From positions 124,001 through 188,000 of the forward strand of contig NZ_FXZD01000005.1 of NCBI RefSeq assembly GCF_900169145.1: a DNA stretch of 64,000 nt, read 5' to 3'. The notes under the pieces are model-generated. The model was given only the letters and a program-made list of their open reading frames with translations. It was not told the DNA's origin and ran no database searches. How positions within the stretch are numbered: the first letter of the stretch is position 1; every line of letters starts with the position of its first letter. The DNA is from Brevibacterium antiquum CNRZ 918. GTDB taxonomy: Bacteria; Actinomycetota; Actinomycetes; Actinomycetales; Brevibacteriaceae. Of the stretch, positions 60,397-64,000 are shown piece after piece. A program made the position numbers and the translations under genes.

Positions 60397-62025
60397 TCAG
60401 ACCAGGTTCTGCTCCTTGGCCATCTGCCTGACATAGACCGGCGCTGCGAACAGCGAGGGCAGCATGACGAAGCCCACCGGCACTGCGGTGATGACGATCG
60501 CCGACTGCAGGGCGTCGACCCCGCCATCTCCCAAACTGATGAGCACGGCAGCGGTGACACCGATGAGCAGAGCCCATGTGGCCCGCAGCTTCGGCGAGGG
60601 TTCACCGCTGGTCATGCACGACTGCGACATCGCGAACGACATGGAGTCCGTGGTCGTAGCCACGAAGGTCATGGTGAGAATCAGGAAGCCGATGCTGATG
60701 ATCAGCGACAACGGAAGATTGTCGCTGATGGCCATGACAGCGGCCGGCAGTCCCCCATCCGACAGCGGTCCGGAGATGGATCCAGCGGATTTCTGTTCGA
60801 GGAAGATGCCGGTGCCACCGAGAACAGCGAACCAGAATGTCGTGGCGATGGGAGGCAGCACAGTGGTGCTGATGAGCAGGTCCCGCACGGTTCGTCCCTT
60901 CGAGATGCGGGCGACGAAGATGGCCATCAGTGGGGCATAGCCGAGGAACCAACCGAAGAAGAACACTGTCCAGCCCGAGAGCCATTCGGTGTCACCACGG
61001 TAGAGCGTCATGCTGAAGAAGTCGGTCATGTACAAGGCGAAGCCGCTGAAGTAGCTCTTGATCACGAACCATGCCGAGCCCAGCGCGAGCACCGCGGCCA
61101 TGAGCGCCAGGGCAATCCAGACGTTGGCGCTGCTGAGGAAGCGGATTCCTCGGCTGACACCGGAGAAGACGCTGACGCCGGCGATGGCGGTGAGCACTGC
61201 GATCACGACGAGCTGCACGCCATAGACATCAGGGATGCCGAACAGAGAGTGGAGACCATAGGAGACCTGCATGCCGAGGAATCCGACCGGCCCGATCGTT
61301 CCCGCGGCCACAGAGATGATACACACGACGTCGACGATGGCGGCGATCGGTCCGGTGGCAGCGCGCTTGCCCAGCACCGGGTACAGGAGACTGCGTGGCC
61401 GCAGGGGCATGCCCTTCTCTGCCGCGCGCATCATCACAATGGCGCCGAGCGAGCCGAGGATCGCCCAAGCGAGGAAGCCCCAGTCAATGAAGCTCGTGGC
61501 CAGAGCGGCAGCCACCGCATCGACGGCGCTGCCTCCGTCGTCGGTGAAGTACGGTGGGGTCGTCGCATAGTGATACATCGGCTCCGCCGCCGCCCAGAAC
61601 ACTCCTCCTGCGGCGAGCAGGGTCATCATGATCATGGCGACCCAGCTGAAGCGTTTGAAGTCCGGGCGCGCCTGGTTGCCCAGCCGCGCCTTGGCCCATG
61701 GGGTGAAGATGAGGACGAGTGCGACGAGGAACGTGGCCAGCAGAAGAATCTGCCAGTACATGCCGAAGATGTTCGCGCAGGCGGTGAATGCGGTCCCGAC
61801 CCACGAGGACATCGTGTCGGGAATGATGAGGGCGAGTGCGACGAAGGCGGCAAGGATGCCGACGCTGGTGCCAGCCACCGGCAGGTCGATGCGGTGACTC
61901 AACTTTGTTTCAGACGCCTCGCCCGGCCTCGGTTCGGGGTCCCCGTCCGCATCGACATCGGCGCTGCCCGTCATCGGCGGCGTCTCCTGTCTGACTGATC
62001 CTGATTGATCCCTGGTCTCGTCCAT
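60397..62025 (-). CDS. BCCT family transporter with altered aromatic box
   Basis: 542 residues, 12 helices with long hydrophilic ends. BCCT motifs: FWAAAEPMYHYATTPP in helix 2-3 and FFFGWFLGYAPLMAIFVARI in helix 8. In betaine carriers helix 8 reads FYWAWWISWSPFVG, so three of the four aromatic-box Trp are Phe or Tyr here. It should still carry a quaternary or related osmolyte, but substrate size or charge may differ. No partner gene; its C-terminus is short, without the osmosensing tail of BetP. Convergent with the DeoR gene. Confidence 0.87.
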   Translation of the reverse strand: MDETRDQSGSVRQETPPMTGSADVDADGDPEPRPGEASETKLSHRIDLPVAGTSVGILAAFVALALIIPDTMSSWVGTAFTACANIFGMYWQILLLATFLVALVLIFTPWAKARLGNQARPDFKRFSWVAMIMMTLLAAGGVFWAAAEPMYHYATTPPYFTDDGGSAVDAVAAALATSFIDWGFLAWAILGSLGAIVMMRAAEKGMPLRPRSLLYPVLGKRAATGPIAAIVDVVCIISVAAGTIGPVGFLGMQVSYGLHSLFGIPDVYGVQLVVIAVLTAIAGVSVFSGVSRGIRFLSSANVWIALALMAAVLALGSAWFVIKSYFSGFALYMTDFFSMTLYRGDTEWLSGWTVFFFGWFLGYAPLMAIFVARISKGRTVRDLLISTTVLPPIATTFWFAVLGGTGIFLEQKSAGSISGPLSDGGLPAAVMAISDNLPLSLIISIGFLILTMTFVATTTDSMSFAMSQSCMTSGEPSPKLRATWALLIGVTAAVLISLGDGGVDALQSAIVITAVPVGFVMLPSLFAAPVYVRQMAKEQNLV

Positions 62026-62202
62026 GTGTCTGCTGCCTTCCGGACTCCGTCACATCGAATGCTCGAGGTGGAGCCGCTTGTTGTTGCAATCGATCGTTCT
62101 GTCAGATTTCGCAGCGATCCACTCTAGTGTCTGAAGGTCTTGAACGGTACCTTGCCCACACGGAATACACCGTGATATCCCACTCATTGTTAAAGGGACG
62201 CG

Positions 62203-62316
62203 GTGTGGGTCTTCGGCAATCTGTTCACCGGGCACTGGAGGCGGCTGCTCATCCTCGGCGCTGTCTGCTTCCTCATCCCTCGGTTGCGGAATAACGCAGT
62301 GAGTACCAGGCGCTGA
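62203..62316 (+). CDS. Candidate 37-residue membrane peptide
   Basis: GTG start at 62203 with AAAGGGA 4 nt upstream. The product begins VWVFGNLFTGHWRRLLILGA, with one short hydrophobic helix (LLILGAVCFLIP) between basic ends. Only the ribosome site and amphipathic design support it; no family match. The rest of the 366-bp gap (62026-62391) holds no gene that I can support. Confidence 0.3.
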   Translation: MWVFGNLFTGHWRRLLILGAVCFLIPRLRNNAVSTRR

Positions 62317-62379
62317 GAATCGATAGAAACACAGAACCCGCAGAGTCAGCCTTGGCAGAGAGATAGCTTCGTTGTCGGT

Positions 62380-62385
62380 TAGTCT
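62380..62385 (+). promoter_or_regulatory. -10 hexamer TAGTCT of a putative leaderless promoter
   Basis: TAGTCT ends 6 nt before ATG 62392, identical in hexamer and spacing to the response-regulator gene at 4381. Confidence 0.45.
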
Positions 62386-62391
62386 CGAGCC

Positions 62392-64000
62392 ATGGTCACG
62401 TTGATCCCGCAGCACCCTGATTTCAATGACTCCACCGCCGAGGCGACAGTGTGGAATGCTCTGTGTCAGCAGCTTCCCGACGAGACGACGATGATTCACA
62501 GCCAGCGACTGACCGGCGACGATAAGGACGTCGAGATCGACATCCTGGTGCTCTGGCCCGGTTTCGGCATTGCCGTCCTCGAGGTCAAAGGCGGTCGGGT
62601 CGGCGTCGAGGACGGCCGCTGGATCACGCAGGACTCTCAGAGCCATCGCAATCGGCTCAAGGTCTCCCCACTTGAGCAGGCGATGGTCGCCAAGCACACC
62701 CTCGTCGACTATCTCCATTCGCGGGTCTCCGCGACGCCGGGTCCCATCAGCCACCTCGCTGTCCTCCCCTACACGCAGCTGCCATCGGACTGGGACCAGC
62801 CCGACGCGCTGAGGCGGCAGCTCGTCGACTCCACTCAGCTCGCCTCGATAGCAGCGGCGATCTCCACTCAGCTGCGCTTCGACTTCGACCCGGGGCGTGA
62901 CAACCTCAATACGCCCCACGAATTCGTCCTCAAGAACCTGCACAGGACCAACCAAGCCGTGGAGAACGTCAGCCTCAAAGCCACCGAGATCTCCGACCGT
63001 GCTGATGCGCTGAGCCGGGAGCAGGCGAAGCTCATCAGCATTCTGCGCCACCAGAATCGTGCGGAGATCAGCGGCGGCGCGGGTTCGGGCAAGACCTACC
63101 TGGCGCTGCTCAAAGCCAGGGCGCTGACACAGGCAGGCAACAAGGTCGCGCTCATGTGCTATTCGCGTGGCCTGGGCCGACTCCTCCAGCTCTTCACCAC
63201 CCAATGGCCAGAGGAAGATCGTCCCGCATACGTGGGGCTGTTCCACGACCTGCCGATCTCCTGGGGAGCTGCTCCAGGCAGCGACGACGACTCCGACTAC
63301 TGGGAGAACAGTCTTCCCTTGCAGCTCAAGGACCTTGCCGATGGACGGCCGCGCAAAAGTCTCTTCGATGCGATCGTCATCGACGAGGGGCAGGATTTCA
63401 GCCTTCTGTGGTGGGAGGCGGTCCAGTCGTGTCTGCGCAATCAGGTCGAGGGGATCCTCTATGCCTTCACAGATGAGAGACAGCGGATCTTCGGCCGTGA
63501 GGGCGAATCACCGATCACGATGAATCCCATCCAGCTCGACGAAAATCTGCGCAACTCCGAACAGATCGTCGCCGGCTTTGCCGACCTCGCGTTCGAACCG
63601 CCCATCCCCCGCAACGGGCCGGGTGAGGACATCGAGTTCAGCGAGGTCGACATCGACGATGCCCTCGCCGAGGCGGATTCCCAGGTGGAATCGCTCATGG
63701 ACTCCGGATGGAGCCCCGGAGACATCGCACTGCTGACAACAGGCAGCCGGCACCCTGTCCAGCGCGAGATCGTCGAGGCAGAAGGCACCTCGGCCTATTG
63801 GGATCAGTTCTTTGCCGCCGAGGACGTCTTCTACGGCCACGTGCTCGGATTCAAGGGCCTCGAACGCCCCGTCGTGGTGCTGTGCATCAACGGGTTCCGC
63901 GACCCCGACCGGGCATTGGACATGCTCTACGTCGGAATGTCGCGGGCGACGACGAAGCTCGTCGTTGTCGGTGACCTCAGCGTCTTCGACCAGGTCTACG
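62392..64000 (+). CDS. NERD-domain SF1 helicase (UvrD/RecQ-like ATPase), 3' end outside window
   Basis: 536 codons visible, still open at the right edge. An N-terminal NERD nuclease-related domain at about residues 15-120: conserved Glu in DVEIDILVL and LEVKGG (the metal/nuclease Lys-Glu pattern). Then a superfamily-1 helicase core: Walker A GGAGSGKTYLALL near residue 230, Walker B VIDEGQDF near 335, motif III-like YAFTDERQRIF, the Arg of motif IV in LDENLRNSEQIV, and motif VI VGMSRATTKLVV at the end. It probably unwinds and cuts DNA in repair or defence; the function of these NERD helicases is not settled. Confidence 0.85.
   Translation, partial: MVTLIPQHPDFNDSTAEATVWNALCQQLPDETTMIHSQRLTGDDKDVEIDILVLWPGFGIAVLEVKGGRVGVEDGRWITQDSQSHRNRLKVSPLEQAMVAKHTLVDYLHSRVSATPGPISHLAVLPYTQLPSDWDQPDALRRQLVDSTQLASIAAAISTQLRFDFDPGRDNLNTPHEFVLKNLHRTNQAVENVSLKATEISDRADALSREQAKLISILRHQNRAEISGGAGSGKTYLALLKARALTQAGNKVALMCYSRGLGRLLQLFTTQWPEEDRPAYVGLFHDLPISWGAAPGSDDDSDYWENSLPLQLKDLADGRPRKSLFDAIVIDEGQDFSLLWWEAVQSCLRNQVEGILYAFTDERQRIFGREGESPITMNPIQLDENLRNSEQIVAGFADLAFEPPIPRNGPGEDIEFSEVDIDDALAEADSQVESLMDSGWSPGDIALLTTGSRHPVQREIVEAEGTSAYWDQFFAAEDVFYGHVLGFKGLERPVVVLCINGFRDPDRALDMLYVGMSRATTKLVVVGDLSVFDQVY

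Overview
The window is visibly GC-rich (low-to-mid 60s percent by eye) and has an actinobacterial gene repertoire: a DUF222/HNH nuclease, NarL-type two-component pairs, a GPGG small membrane protein, an orphan ectoine hydroxylase and many apparently leaderless genes. A Brevibacterium-like actinomycete is my best guess. That is an inference from gene content, not a database match. No tRNA, rRNA or CRISPR array was seen.

Layout. 1-5.1 kb: two NarL/DesK-type histidine kinase/response regulator pairs on opposite strands around a DUF4352 membrane-anchored protein (the first regulator is cut by the window edge). 5.2-7.6 kb: a DUF222/HNH nuclease with an AT-rich upstream region. 7.9-13.7 kb: an acid transporter (MatC type), two M20 peptidase-family amidohydrolases and an acetyl-CoA hydrolase/CoA-transferase. 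13.8-20.2 kb: the most unusual block. It holds a CDP-alcohol phosphatidyltransferase, a GTP cyclohydrolase II fused to a RibD-type reductase, and a translationally coupled five-gene operon (BchC-like dehydrogenase, PTPS-like protein without its catalytic residues, GT4 glycosyltransferase, methyltransferase, flippase-like membrane protein). Together they look like an uncharacterised pathway turning a GTP-derived pyrimidine or pterin into a glycosylated, methylated, membrane-associated product. 20.3-25.4 kb: DoxX, an ECF sigma factor with a very small zinc anti-sigma protein, cardiolipin synthase, a DUF1348 protein, a 47-residue GPGG protein and a repeat-rich membrane-anchored protein.

25.5-29.4 kb: a DUF998 reading frame that runs without a stop into a macrolide 2'-phosphotransferase-like kinase, a divergent disulfide oxidoreductase and a fructosamine kinase. 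29.4-31.3 kb: a scarred, lower-GC segment with an ISL3 transposase tail, a second DUF4352 protein and an acetamidase remnant whose intact relative lies about 5 kb away. 31.3-35.4 kb: a universal stress protein and a nucleoside/ribose module (nucleoside hydrolase interrupted by a 29-C tract, GntR/UTRA regulator, ribokinase). 35.4-44 kb: an SDR plus acetamidase operon, PAP2 phosphatase, orphan ectD, a large acyl-CoA dehydrogenase and a DAACS symporter with altered binding residues. 44.2-51.4 kb: D-cysteine desulfhydrase-like enzyme, RraA-like protein, butanediol dehydrogenase, a PH protein with an apparent internal deletion, a ThDP enzyme and a decayed VOC gene.

51.5-64 kb: CPBP protease, MerR regulator, a CPH-type copper ATPase with a CsoR-like operator, a compact D-threonate operon (GntP permease, acid-sugar kinase, PdxA2, DeoR regulator), a BCCT carrier with altered aromatic-box residues, and the first 536 codons of a NERD-domain helicase that runs off the right edge. 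A TANNNT hexamer 6-9 bases before the start codon recurs upstream of at least ten genes, suggesting that leaderless transcription is common here.
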